From: Methanobrevibacter sp.
Lineage (GTDB): Archaea; Methanobacteriota; Methanobacteria; Methanobacteriales; Methanobacteriaceae
Direction: 5' to 3'
NCBI GenBank assembly: GCA_017434525.1
Contig: JAFRFD010000001.1
Span: 19,944-83,943 of the forward strand
DNA length: 64,000 bases
The position numbers and the translations under genes were made by a program. The notes beneath the pieces were generated by a model, which worked only from the letters and a program-made list of their open reading frames with translations, was not told where the DNA came from and did not search any database. Positions 24,227 through 33,300 of the stretch are shown here, piece after piece; the first letter of the stretch is position 1, and each line of letters opens with the position of its first letter.

Positions 24227-27163
24227 TTAGAATGAAATACTTGCATAATAGCCTTTAAGACTATAAGAATCTGCATTCCAATTTACTACATTTCCAAATG
24301 AGTTTCTAGCACTTGTTGCATCACTAACTACCCAAGTGTCTCCAATCAATACTTGAGTCCAGACATGACCATATGTACCGCTTGTAAAAGTACAAGTTCC
24401 GTGCACATATCTAGCTGGAAGCCCTGCAGCCCTATACATAGCTACAAGCAAGTGTGAATGGTCAACACAGTTTCCGTTTTTGGCATCTAAAGTACCTACG
24501 GCACCATATTTAGTATCATAATAGAAACTATATGATATTGTGTCACGCACATAGTTATAAATTGCTTCGGCTTTATCGACCTTTGAAGTGAGACCACTAG
24601 TTAACTTAGCAACTAACTGCTTAATTTTACTATTATCAACTTGACAATTGGTTGAAGCAGCCAAATAAGCAGCCAAGTTAGATATGGTATTCTTAGAATT
24701 TAAACTGCTAGATGGGATAGTGTAACTACTTAAAGTTGTAATTTCTACATTTGAAGGCAGAGAACCTTCATTACCATATTGTGAAACAACACGAGCAAAC
24801 GCATAAACAAGACCGTCATAACCAATGTTACCAACACTAGAACTGAAAGAATTTGGCATGTTGGCTTTTTTATTAATAGCAGTCACAAGATTCTTTGCTA
24901 CAGGAATATATTTCTTTAAGTATCCAAGATCTGCTGCAGAACCAGGTTTGCTTGGACTGGTTATCTTTTTAATAGCTAAATTTGAATATTTGTGGTTATT
25001 TAAGTTCACAATTGCTTCTGAAGCCAAAAACAAATATTCGGCTGCAGTTACAGTAACCTTTCCAACCTTAACTTTTGCAGGTAATTTTGCATTATCATCA
25101 ACATAATTTTTAACTGATTTAGATGCTGCAATGACTTGTTTTAATGTAACTAGGTTAACAACATAGATTTTAGATGAACCCTTAGTTGAATCATGGTAAT
25201 ATTTTATTTTATGAGCACCGCTACTTAAAACACCTAAATAAAGTTTAGCAACACCGTTTGAATTAGTTTTTTTAGCATATGTTTTACCATCTATTAAAAA
25301 TGTAACAGCAGAATTTTTAATCGCTTTATTAGCTCCATCTAATACTTTAACGGAAAAAGATGTTGAATAACCAATAACAACATGCTGATTGGAAGCGCTG
25401 AATTTAGTTCCATTAACTAAAATATGTTTAGAAACTGAATTAGCAGTGTAAATTGAGTCTGAAATAGTTGATTTTACAGCATAATAACCTACAGGTAAAG
25501 CAACTTTTAATTTTGCAACACCATTTGTAAGGACAGTCCTTTCATAATTCTTACCATTAATAGTGAATACTACTTTAATGCCGTTTAAAGGTTTTCCAGA
25601 ACTGTCAGTAACATAAGCTTTATACTTAGTACCGTCATTATATTTCATTACTAAATTTTTAGCAAAGAGATTAATGGACAGTTTATCAACAACTATTTTA
25701 CTCTTTCCATAATTATAATCCGCTGAAGTGTCAGATGAAAATATATACTTAATTTTATAAGTACCCGGTTTTAATTTACCTATTGATAAAGTAGCAACAC
25801 CTTTTGAATTTGTTTTGCTTGAATAGAATTTTCCATCTAAAATGAAGGTAATATTCTTATCAGCTAAAGGATTGCCTGAATTATCTGTAAATGTTACACT
25901 GAACTTGGATCCATCGTTGTATTTCATTTTTAAATTTGAAGCACTGAATTTAGTTGACGGATTAACAAATGATATTTTTCCTGATGAATTTGAGGAATAA
26001 TAATAATCATTTTCGTCAAAGGTGTAAGAAATATTGTAAGTACCTTTTGCTAAGGTAGGAATAAGAACAGTGGCTTTTCCATACCCATCAGTGTTTGCAG
26101 ATAATGTATTGTTTGCAATACTGAAAGATACTTTACTGTTTTTTACAGGAGTGCCATGATTAGAAGTTACAACAACTGAATAATAATAACAATAATTATT
26201 GATAGGAACATAAACCTGTGAGTCCCCCTTGATATTTGTTGTATCCTTTTGAACAATAATTTTATTTGTAATCTGTTCATTTGAGAGCGGATTAACCGCA
26301 GTTACATAATATTTACCTGGTTTGAGGTCTTCTTTAAGAACGGCAACACCATTTGCATCTGTTTTGGATGTGTATTTTTTATTGCCGATAGTGAATGTTA
26401 CATCTGCGTTATTTAAAACAGTCCTTATGTCCCAAAAAGTAACAGTATAATATGTGGATTCCCCATAAACTTTATTTACATTATTTCCTTCAAGAGAAGG
26501 TAAAATTTTAGCTTTCTTTAAAAAAGATACCGGAGCATAAACTGAATTTCCCCCATAATTTAGGGTCACATCATATTTGCCTACCGGCAAAGTTTCAGTT
26601 TGAATATATGCATTACCGTTGTTAGAGGTTTTCCCAGTATATTCCTTACCGTTAACCTTCAAAGACACTGTCTGTTTTTTTAAATAATTGCCGTTAACAT
26701 CTTGCAAAACCACTTTAAAAACTGTAGTAGTACTATAATGCATATTTCTTACAGTTATAGCAGTTCCAATTTTATCTGAAGCAGATAAATCAGAATCTTC
26801 AATGTATTTACCTAATACTACATTGTCATTTGAAACAGAAATTGCTTCATTGGTATCTTGTTTTGCAAGACCTGCATTTTCCCCATTATCCTCATAATAA
26901 GATTCATCGATAGCATTTAAAAGTGAATCTCCAGGATAATCGTTTAAATTATCATCATGAGAATTAACTAAATTAGTTTCTGAGATAGAATTCACGCTAG
27001 AAACTTCTAATTTTTCTTGAGATAATGCGCTAACATTATCATTAGTTAAATTTGAATCTTCTGTATTTGAAACATCACTGACTTCCATCGCACATACGCT
27101 TCCTATTAACACAAAAAACATGAGTACAATGGAAATGATTAATGTTTTATTTTTAATCGAAAT
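24227..27163 (-). CDS. Secreted surface protein: Ig-like repeats, pseudomurein-binding repeats, transglutaminase domain
   Basis: 978 aa if started at an ATT at 27163; the first ATG (27121) lies inside the signal peptide core. ATT is preferred because AGAGGTGG precedes it by 4 nt and it restores a normal signal peptide (SIKNKTLIISIVLMFFVLIG, then SVCA). A disordered Ser/Asn/Asp region is followed by six Ig-like repeats, each with an NGxAxL or similar turn. Pseudomurein-binding repeats come next (LKQVIAASKSVKNYVDDNAK, LPAKVKVGKVTVTAAEYLFL). A transglutaminase-like Cys peptidase domain ends the protein, with catalytic residues in NGNCVDHSHL, YGHVW and VVSDAT. This resembles PeiW/PeiP pseudomurein endoisopeptidases and host cell-wall remodelling enzymes. 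Confidence 0.85.
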   Translation of the reverse strand: MSIKNKTLIISIVLMFFVLIGSVCAMEVSDVSNTEDSNLTNDNVSALSQEKLEVSSVNSISETNLVNSHDDNLNDYPGDSLLNAIDESYYEDNGENAGLAKQDTNEAISVSNDNVVLGKYIEDSDLSASDKIGTAITVRNMHYSTTTVFKVVLQDVNGNYLKKQTVSLKVNGKEYTGKTSNNGNAYIQTETLPVGKYDVTLNYGGNSVYAPVSFLKKAKILPSLEGNNVNKVYGESTYYTVTFWDIRTVLNNADVTFTIGNKKYTSKTDANGVAVLKEDLKPGKYYVTAVNPLSNEQITNKIIVQKDTTNIKGDSQVYVPINNYCYYYSVVVTSNHGTPVKNSKVSFSIANNTLSANTDGYGKATVLIPTLAKGTYNISYTFDENDYYYSSNSSGKISFVNPSTKFSASNLKMKYNDGSKFSVTFTDNSGNPLADKNITFILDGKFYSSKTNSKGVATLSIGKLKPGTYKIKYIFSSDTSADYNYGKSKIVVDKLSINLFAKNLVMKYNDGTKYKAYVTDSSGKPLNGIKVVFTINGKNYERTVLTNGVAKLKVALPVGYYAVKSTISDSIYTANSVSKHILVNGTKFSASNQHVVIGYSTSFSVKVLDGANKAIKNSAVTFLIDGKTYAKKTNSNGVAKLYLGVLSSGAHKIKYYHDSTKGSSKIYVVNLVTLKQVIAASKSVKNYVDDNAKLPAKVKVGKVTVTAAEYLFLASEAIVNLNNHKYSNLAIKKITSPSKPGSAADLGYLKKYIPVAKNLVTAINKKANMPNSFSSSVGNIGYDGLVYAFARVVSQYGNEGSLPSNVEITTLSSYTIPSSSLNSKNTISNLAAYLAASTNCQVDNSKIKQLVAKLTSGLTSKVDKAEAIYNYVRDTISYSFYYDTKYGAVGTLDAKNGNCVDHSHLLVAMYRAAGLPARYVHGTCTFTSGTYGHVWTQVLIGDTWVVSDATSARNSFGNVVNWNADSYSLKGYYASISF

Positions 27164-27207
27164 TTTTCCACCTCTTGGTTCTCATTACGAAAATTTTATA
27201 GTAAAAT

Positions 27208-27219
27208 ATGATATATACT
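27208..27219 (-). promoter_or_regulatory. TATA-like box of the transglutaminase surface protein gene
   Basis: On the minus strand TTTAAGTATATATCATA lies about 50 nt before the ATT start, giving a predicted leader of about 20-25 nt that contains the AGAGGTGG site. Confidence 0.4.
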
Positions 27220-27623
27220 TAAACATATAGTTCATAATGAGTGGATAAAGATTTATTTTAATATTATTTAAATGTTTTTAAAACTTAAAAAATTGAAAAA
27301 CAACTTAAAATAAAGTAAATTAGCAAAAAAAGATAGAAATCTTATATAAAATTAAAATAAAAGACCATTTAAATGAAAATACTGTTATATAAGATTAAAT
27401 AAGTTAAATTTAAAATAAAAATTTTTATGAATGATGAAAAATAAATTTTTAAAGAACCAATCTTTTATAAATAAAATTATTGTATTTAACCTCGTTACGG
27501 AAAAATTCAGTGACAAATTGTACCACATATAAAAAATGATTTGAATAAAAACAATTATAGCCAAAATAAAGGAAGAATAACTGAAAGATAAAAAACAATG
27601 ATTTTTCAAAAAAAGCTGATAAA
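27220..27623. other. AT-rich intergenic region, no supported gene
   Basis: About 400 bases of very AT-rich sequence lie between the divergent surface-protein and radical SAM genes. Short open frames occur but have no ribosome-binding site and read as low-complexity Phe/Ile/Leu strings. It may hold the promoter of the radical SAM gene. I see no repeat or RNA. Confidence 0.5.
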
Positions 27624-29174
27624 ATGTTATATGAAAAGAACACAATTATTAAAAATCATAAACAGATTGATGTGCATTTCGGCCTGTGCTACCCCAACAT
27701 CTATCAAACGGCAATGTCCTCATTAGGGTATAATATATTGTACAACCAGATTAACGAACGTGAGGATACTTGGTGTGAGAGGATAATTTATCCAAATGAA
27801 AAATCAATCGAATCAAATACATCTTCCAAATATTTTGATATACTCAGCTTTACGTTACAGTTTGAAGAGGATTATTTTAATGTTTTAGAATTACTTAAAA
27901 AGTCAAATATCCCCCTTAAAAGAAAAGATCGTGGAGATGATGACCCCTTGATTATTGCAGGAGGCCCATCTCCAACAGCCAATCCAAAACCCCTATCAGA
28001 CTACATCGATCTTTTTATAATTGGCGAAGGGGAAAACACCATAAATGAATTTATCGATGAATATAAAAATTCCAAAAAAGATTTAGAAAGCTATTTAAAA
28101 ATTCCTGGCATTTACATTCCCCAATTTGACAATAAAACCAAAATGTCATTAGTTAATGATATGGATAACGCCTACCACATTACTGAACCGATAATCAGCA
28201 AGAGCGATGATGGAAATCACCAAACAATATTTAACAACACGATAATGTTAAATGTTTCAAGGGGCTGCACACGGGGATGCAGATTCTGCATGTCAGGATA
28301 TCTTTATAGGCCAATGCGTGAAACAGACTACAGAAAGCTAATCGACATTGCAGTTACAACCCGGAAAAAAACAGGGCTGGACAAGATTACATTAATAGGT
28401 GCTGCGGTTTCTGATTACAGTCAGTTGAAGGAACTTACCACAAATCTTGAAAAAGAGGGTTTTCAAATTTCAACACCTTCGCTTAGGATTGAATCAATTA
28501 CATATGATACATTAAAAACCTTAAAAAGAAGCGGACTTAAGACAATTACCCTTGCACCCGAATCAACATCAAATCTCAGGAAGGTTATCAACAAAGATTT
28601 ACTGGATGAAAAAATTTTTACAGTAATACAAGATGCGGTAAATCTTGACTTTAAAATCAAATTATATTTTTTAATTGGAATTCCTGGTGAAAGTTTAGAT
28701 GACATCAAAGAATTAGTGGAATATATGAAAAAAATAGCTGATATACATTACAGCATTCGGAATGTGAAATTTAGTGTAAACCCTCTAATTCCAAAACCCC
28801 ACACTCCTCTGCAATGGGAGCCATACGATTTTAAGGATATTAAAAATAAAACAAGATACATTCAGCGCGAAATGAAGAATTATAACATTAGGTGCGAAAG
28901 TCCTAAAAAAGGACTAATTCAATATATATTGTCTTGTGGAAATAGTGATGTTGGTGAACTTATTGAAAAATCATTGACAAAAAAGCCCACACTAAAAGAG
29001 TGGAAAGAAAAAATTCCGGAATATGATATTGATGATGAACTGCCATGGAACAATATTGATGTGGGCATAGATGAAAGATTCTTAAAAACAGAAAATAGAA
29101 GATTGAAAAATTTGAAGCAGACCCCATGGTGTGAAACATCCCCATGTTACAATTGTGGATCCTGTGAAAAATAA
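27624..29174 (+). CDS. B12-binding-type radical SAM protein
   Basis: 516 aa. The N-terminal 180 residues form a Rossmann-like, B12-binding-type domain without the usual DxHxxG motif (FGLCYPNIYQTAMSSLGYNI, IAGGPSPTANPKPLSDYIDL, FIIGEGE). The radical SAM motif is CTRGCRFCMSG at about 215-225, followed by further SAM-binding segments (TLAPESTSNLRKVINKDLL, KLYFLIGIPGES). The C-terminus carries CETSPCYNCGSCE, perhaps a second metal site. Such YgiQ-like proteins are frequent in methanogens but uncharacterised. It precedes an aminotransferase gene by 60 nt on the same strand. Confidence 0.7.
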   Translation: MLYEKNTIIKNHKQIDVHFGLCYPNIYQTAMSSLGYNILYNQINEREDTWCERIIYPNEKSIESNTSSKYFDILSFTLQFEEDYFNVLELLKKSNIPLKRKDRGDDDPLIIAGGPSPTANPKPLSDYIDLFIIGEGENTINEFIDEYKNSKKDLESYLKIPGIYIPQFDNKTKMSLVNDMDNAYHITEPIISKSDDGNHQTIFNNTIMLNVSRGCTRGCRFCMSGYLYRPMRETDYRKLIDIAVTTRKKTGLDKITLIGAAVSDYSQLKELTTNLEKEGFQISTPSLRIESITYDTLKTLKRSGLKTITLAPESTSNLRKVINKDLLDEKIFTVIQDAVNLDFKIKLYFLIGIPGESLDDIKELVEYMKKIADIHYSIRNVKFSVNPLIPKPHTPLQWEPYDFKDIKNKTRYIQREMKNYNIRCESPKKGLIQYILSCGNSDVGELIEKSLTKKPTLKEWKEKIPEYDIDDELPWNNIDVGIDERFLKTENRRLKNLKQTPWCETSPCYNCGSCEK

Positions 29175-29234
29175 TTACTAGAAAAAATAATTTTTACTAT
29201 AATAATTAATATAATATATTAGTGAGGTAAATTT

Positions 29235-30353
29235 ATGATAAATCCAGCAAGTAGAATAAAATCAATTGAATTGTCACAGATAAGAAAAATGTTTGAGGTA
29301 ACTAATCCTGATGCAATTAACTTAGGTATTGGTGAACCTGATTTCAATGTTCCAGAAAATATTAAAAATGCAATGAAAGAATCAATTGATGAAAATGATA
29401 CTCATTACACTTCAAATAAAGGAAATATTGAACTTAGGGAAGAAATAGTGAAAAAATTCAAAAATGAAAATGACATAAATACAAATCCGGACAATATTAT
29501 TGTCACAGTAGGGGCGAGTGAAGCCTTATTCATGTGTGCTCAGGCGTTTATAGAAAAAGGAAATGAAGTCATCCTTCCAAATCCCAGCTTCTTATCTTAT
29601 GAAGCCTGCGTAAAAATAGCCGAAGGTACAATAATCCCTGTAGACTGTAAAATGGAAAACGATTTTAAATTAAAAGCAGAAGATGTCTGTGAAAAAATAA
29701 CCAAAGACACAAAAGCCATTATTTTAAATTCACCTTCAAATCCAACTGGCGCAGTTATGGAAAAAGAAGACATAAAAGCAATTGCTGATTTATCAATGGA
29801 TCATGATTTTCTGATAATTTCTGATGAAATTTATGAAAAAATAATTTATGATAAAAAACATTATTCACCTGCAAAATACAGTGATAATGTAATTACATTA
29901 AATGGATTTTCAAAAACTTATGCAATGACAGGCCTTAGAATTGGATATTTAACAGCAAACGAAGACCTCACTGAAGAACTGCTTAAAATACATCAATATA
30001 ACATCGCATGTGCCAGTACAACATCACAAAGAGGAGCATATGAGGCATTAACCGGCCCTCAAGATGAAGTTGAAAAAATGGTCAATGAATTCAAAAAAAG
30101 AAGGGACCTGATAGTTTCACGTTTAAATGGAATGGGATACGAAACCGTTAATGCTGAAGGGGCATTTTATGTATTCCCAAAAATAGAGGATAAAGATTTC
30201 GTGACTAAAGCTGCAAAAGCAGGAGTAATAACAGTTCCGGGCGGCGCATTTGGAACTAATGGACAAGGCCATGTACGTATGTCCTATGCAAATTCCTATG
30301 AAAATATTGAAAAGGCTATGGATATTTTAGAAGAGCGTGTTGTGAATGGATGA
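29235..30353 (+). CDS. Class I PLP-dependent aminotransferase
   Basis: 372 aa. It shows the fold-type I pattern: NLGIGEPDFNVPENI near the start, the cofactor-binding NSPSNPTGAV, the Asp in ISDEIYE, the Schiff-base Lys in GFSKTYAMTGLRIGY, and the substrate Arg in VRMSYA. GTGAGGTAAATTT precedes the ATG. It is probably an aspartate or aromatic aminotransferase-type enzyme; specificity cannot be read from sequence. The CDF transporter gene overlaps its end by 8 nt. Confidence 0.85.
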   Translation: MINPASRIKSIELSQIRKMFEVTNPDAINLGIGEPDFNVPENIKNAMKESIDENDTHYTSNKGNIELREEIVKKFKNENDINTNPDNIIVTVGASEALFMCAQAFIEKGNEVILPNPSFLSYEACVKIAEGTIIPVDCKMENDFKLKAEDVCEKITKDTKAIILNSPSNPTGAVMEKEDIKAIADLSMDHDFLIISDEIYEKIIYDKKHYSPAKYSDNVITLNGFSKTYAMTGLRIGYLTANEDLTEELLKIHQYNIACASTTSQRGAYEALTGPQDEVEKMVNEFKKRRDLIVSRLNGMGYETVNAEGAFYVFPKIEDKDFVTKAAKAGVITVPGGAFGTNGQGHVRMSYANSYENIEKAMDILEERVVNG

Positions 30354-31251
30354 GTTTCGCCAAAAAGGAGGGAAAAAAGCAGTTAGAGTAGCAATACTCG
30401 CAAATTCTATTTTAACAGTGCTGAATATTGTTGTTGGAGCAATATCCGGAAGTTATGCTTTAATTTCAGAAGGAGCCCACACATTATCTGATGTCACTAC
30501 ATCAATCATTGCCTACATTGGCTTTTATATCGGCCAAAAACCGGCTGATAGCGAACATCCTATAGGGCATGGTCGTGCAGAAGCAATAAGCGGACTAATA
30601 ATAGTGATATTTTTAGTTATTGTTGCATGGGAAATTATGCAAGGGGCTATTGAAAAAATCATAAATCCTTCACTCATTACTGTGCCAGACACATTAGCGG
30701 CCATAATGGCAGTCATTGGCATCTTTGTTAACTTGGCCGTTAGTAATTATATAATTAATTTAGGAAAACAAATTAAAAGCCCGGCAATCATTGCGGACGG
30801 TAAACACCAAAGAACCGATATATTTTCATCAATTGCAATATTGGTAGGAGTAGTAGTTTCCAATATAGGATATCCGATTTTAGATCCAATAATCGGATTG
30901 GTAATTGGATTTTTCATCTTAAAAACTGCTTATGACATTGGAAAAGAAAACATTGACAATATTATGGGAAAAGTCCCTTCAGAAGACTTATTGGAAAGAA
31001 TAAGAATCGCCGCAAACAGCACCCCCTATGCTAAGAATGCGCATAATATAAAAATAAATTACCTCGGAGCATATGCCACAGTAGCTTTACACATTGAACT
31101 TGACGGAAATATGACCTTAGAGGAATCACATAAAATTGTACATGTGGTTCAAAATAATATCCTTGAAAAGGTTCCCGAAGTCAAATATGTGATGGTTCAT
31201 GCATGTCCAATAGGATTGGAATACGATCATAACCAAAAAATAGATAAATAA
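30346..31251 (+). CDS. Cation diffusion facilitator (CDF) transporter
   Basis: 301 aa with six hydrophobic helices. The first metal-site pair is in SEGAHTLSDV and the second in DGKHQRTD, with HPIGHGR after helix 2, all typical of CDF efflux pumps for Zn, Fe, Mn or Co in exchange for protons. A cytoplasmic ferredoxin-like C-terminal domain follows at about 210-290 (HIELDGNMTLEESHKIVHVV). It overlaps the aminotransferase gene, so expression is coupled, although a functional link is not obvious. Confidence 0.9.
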   Translation: MDEFRQKGGKKAVRVAILANSILTVLNIVVGAISGSYALISEGAHTLSDVTTSIIAYIGFYIGQKPADSEHPIGHGRAEAISGLIIVIFLVIVAWEIMQGAIEKIINPSLITVPDTLAAIMAVIGIFVNLAVSNYIINLGKQIKSPAIIADGKHQRTDIFSSIAILVGVVVSNIGYPILDPIIGLVIGFFILKTAYDIGKENIDNIMGKVPSEDLLERIRIAANSTPYAKNAHNIKINYLGAYATVALHIELDGNMTLEESHKIVHVVQNNILEKVPEVKYVMVHACPIGLEYDHNQKIDK

Positions 31252-31260
31252 TATTAAAAA

Positions 31261-31344
31261 CGCCGGGACGGGGATTTGAACCCCGGAGGTCATAAGACCA
31301 TCGGATTAGCAGTCCGACGCCGTACCAGGCTGGGCCATCCCGAC
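31261..31344 (-). tRNA. tRNA-Ser (GCT)
   Basis: On the minus strand the 7-nt acceptor arm GTCGGGA pairs with TCCCGGC, followed by a G discriminator. The anticodon loop CTGCTAA carries GCT within the stem CGGA/TCCG. The T-arm has GGTTCAAATCC with a GGGG/CCCC stem. A long variable arm (GATGGTCTTATGACCTCC) fits class II tRNA-Ser. The 3' CCA is not encoded. No intron is seen. Confidence 0.92.
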
Positions 31345-31460
31345 ATATGAAAAAACAGTATAATAAATTATATAGTAAAAACTTATTTATAAACTTAATT
31401 ATTTTATTAAATGGCATGTTCAAAAGTGGACTAATCTCAAAAATATAAGTTATCTAAAAA

Positions 31461-31719
31461 CCCAACTCCACCCCGGGATTCTACAAGCATTGAAATGTTA
31501 ATAGTAAAGCTGCTCCCTTCCGGGCCTGACCCGTTCCTATACCTAAGATGACTGATTCTTACCCTCCAGTAAAAATTTCACCACCACCAATCCTGTAGGA
31601 CGAGGTTTCTATGTTGTTTTTCTAGGCTCATACTTCATCAAAAAGCCGCCTTTTGAACTTCGACCGCACCAAAGGGGGTGTGTGCTTACAGAGGACCCCT
31701 AACCCTCCGGTCTAGCCAC
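31461..31719 (-). ncRNA. Signal recognition particle 7S RNA
   Basis: The minus strand contains GGTCAGGCCCGGAAGGGAGC, the invariant domain IV sequence bound by SRP54, and an Alu-domain-like 5' part (GGCTAGACCGGAGGGTTAGG, then TCCTCTGTAAGC). A TATA box lies about 25 nt upstream of the predicted 5' end. The 5' end is fairly sure; the 3' end is approximate and may extend further left. The RNA scaffolds SRP19 and SRP54 for co-translational targeting. Confidence 0.9.
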
Positions 31720-31739
31720 TAATAATATATAGCTTTAAT

Positions 31740-31750
31740 CTTATATAAAT
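31740..31750 (-). promoter_or_regulatory. TATA box of the SRP RNA gene
   Basis: On the minus strand TTTATATAAG is centred about 25 nt upstream of the RNA's predicted first base, matching the canonical archaeal TATA position. Confidence 0.6.
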
Positions 31751-31897
31751 GTTATCAAAAACCAGATACTGGAAATAAAAAATATTACAGTAATATGAAA
31801 ATAATTAAAAAAACAACTATTTCTAGAAAAAAATAAAATTATAGTAACTGCTTAAAAACCTATAAAAATTAAAAATGAAAAAAATTAATTGGTAAAA

Positions 31898-32287
31898 TTA
31901 GAAAATTTCCTGAATTATATCTCCATCTGAAATAATACCAACTAACTTTTCATCTTCAACAACTGGAAGCTGATTTAATATGCCTGAAGATGAAACACCA
32001 TCTTTCATGATTTTAATTGCACTTTCAATACTGTCTTCAGGAGAAACAGTAACAACAGGTTTAATCATGATTTCTTCAACACTTGTTCCCAATTCATATT
32101 TATCTAAAATTAAATTATGACCAACGTCAGTTGCAGTTATAATCCCAATTAGTTTATCCCCATCCACAACAGGAAGGGCGCTAATCTTATGTTCCATTAA
32201 CTTTTCAAATGCATATACGACATCAATATCACTTGTTGTTGTAATAACATCAGTGGTCATTATTTCTTTAACTTTCTTGTTCAACAT
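31898..32287 (-). CDS. CBS-domain pair protein
   Basis: 129 aa from the ATG at 32287, 8 nt after GGAGG. Two CBS motifs are visible: VKEIMTTDVITTTSDID with ISALPVVDGDKLIGIITATD, and VEEIMIKPVVTVSPEDS with LPVVEDEKLVGIISDGD. Such pairs bind adenine nucleotides or SAM and act as energy sensors. There is no attached effector domain. The gene overlaps the end of 2-phosphoglycerate kinase by 20 nt, so it may report on that pathway or be merely co-expressed. Confidence 0.85.
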   Translation of the reverse strand: MLNKKVKEIMTTDVITTTSDIDVVYAFEKLMEHKISALPVVDGDKLIGIITATDVGHNLILDKYELGTSVEEIMIKPVVTVSPEDSIESAIKIMKDGVSSSGILNQLPVVEDEKLVGIISDGDIIQEIF

Positions 32288-33179
32288 TCTCCATACCTCC
32301 AAATTCTTCGAGAATATCATTAACCATAATCTCTATGGTTTGATTAATATCCACATTATCAATAATACGAGAATCATGAATTTTTGCTTGTTCGATTAAA
32401 AAATTTTGAGTTTTTCTAATTGTATCGAAATTATCCATATATCGCTCAAGGGATCTTTTTACCCAAGGCTGTCTGCATCTTGAATAGAATCTTTGTTTGT
32501 GGGATTCCTCATCATCAACAATCAAAGTAAATATAATAATATTATTGTTCTCCATTAAATCTTTCCTAATAAATCCCGGAACAACATGAACTCCTTCAAT
32601 GATAGTGCTGATACCTTCTTTTACAGATCTCTCTATAATGGCTTCAATACCTACATTTACAACATCCACATGGCTGATAAATCCTTCAATAACATTATCT
32701 ATGCGAATGGATGGAGTCCTTATGCTTTCATGCGCATCAAAACTGGATTTATGGATTACCGGACTTAACTCTTTAGAAACTATCTTACGCATGACCTCCC
32801 GAATCATATCGGTACTTATGAGGTTTTTTAGTCTAAGCCTGCTGGCTAATTCAAAAGCCATTGAAGAGGTACCTACACCTGAAGCACCACCAATCAAAAT
32901 AATCAGAGGTTTTTTAGATTTTCTAAGCAATCTCCAATTTTTATATTTTTTAGCTATAGATGGGTCAATAGCTTCAAGATGTTTTAAAATCACTTTGGCC
33001 AACTCATAACTGGCAATTTCATTAACTCCATCATTTATTAAATCAGTTTCAATATTGCTAGCAATTTCATGAGCTCTTTGAGATCCAATATCCGCTATAT
33101 TAAGTGAACGGGACAAAATGCCTTTAGAAAAAGGTTCTTTGTACACCTCGCCATCAACATCACTAGTAATCCAAATCAT
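32268..33179 (-). CDS. pgk2: 2-phosphoglycerate kinase
   Basis: 303 aa from the ATG at 33179 behind AAGGTG. An ATP-cone-like regulatory domain occupies about residues 1-85 (YKEPFSKGILSRSLNIADIG). The kinase domain has the P-loop LIGGASGVGTSSMA, then STDMIREVMR and TIIEGVHVVPGF. In methanogens the enzyme makes 2,3-diphosphoglycerate, precursor of the cytoplasmic solute cyclic 2,3-diphosphoglycerate. Length and layout match that family. No cyclase gene is adjacent. Confidence 0.85.
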   Translation of the reverse strand: MIWITSDVDGEVYKEPFSKGILSRSLNIADIGSQRAHEIASNIETDLINDGVNEIASYELAKVILKHLEAIDPSIAKKYKNWRLLRKSKKPLIILIGGASGVGTSSMAFELASRLRLKNLISTDMIREVMRKIVSKELSPVIHKSSFDAHESIRTPSIRIDNVIEGFISHVDVVNVGIEAIIERSVKEGISTIIEGVHVVPGFIRKDLMENNNIIIFTLIVDDEESHKQRFYSRCRQPWVKRSLERYMDNFDTIRKTQNFLIEQAKIHDSRIIDNVDINQTIEIMVNDILEEFGGMENVEQES

Positions 33180-33279
33180 AATAACACCTTGCATTAAAAT
33201 ATGATAGAATATTTTATAATAATATTAAATAAAATTTGTTATTTGATTTTGAAAGATTCGAAAAATAATAAAAAAAGAG

Positions 33280-33300
33280 AGATGAATAGTCTATTCATCT
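33280..33300. terminator. Perfect palindrome at the end of the phosphodiesterase gene
   Basis: AGATGAATAG (33280-33289) and CTATTCATCT (33291-33300) are exact inverted repeats around one base. They overlap the stop codon of the minus-strand gene and are followed in its direction by a T-rich run, so a terminator is likely. Confidence 0.5.

Noticed and set aside
27385..27645. Minus-strand 86-codon frame in the AT-rich gap
   Set aside because: Low-complexity Phe/Ile/Leu content, no ribosome-binding site, overlaps the start of the radical SAM gene.
31261..31344. tRNA-Ser as attachment site of the provirus
   Set aside because: It is 18 kb from the proviral genes, with core genes on both sides and no integrase or duplicated tRNA end.
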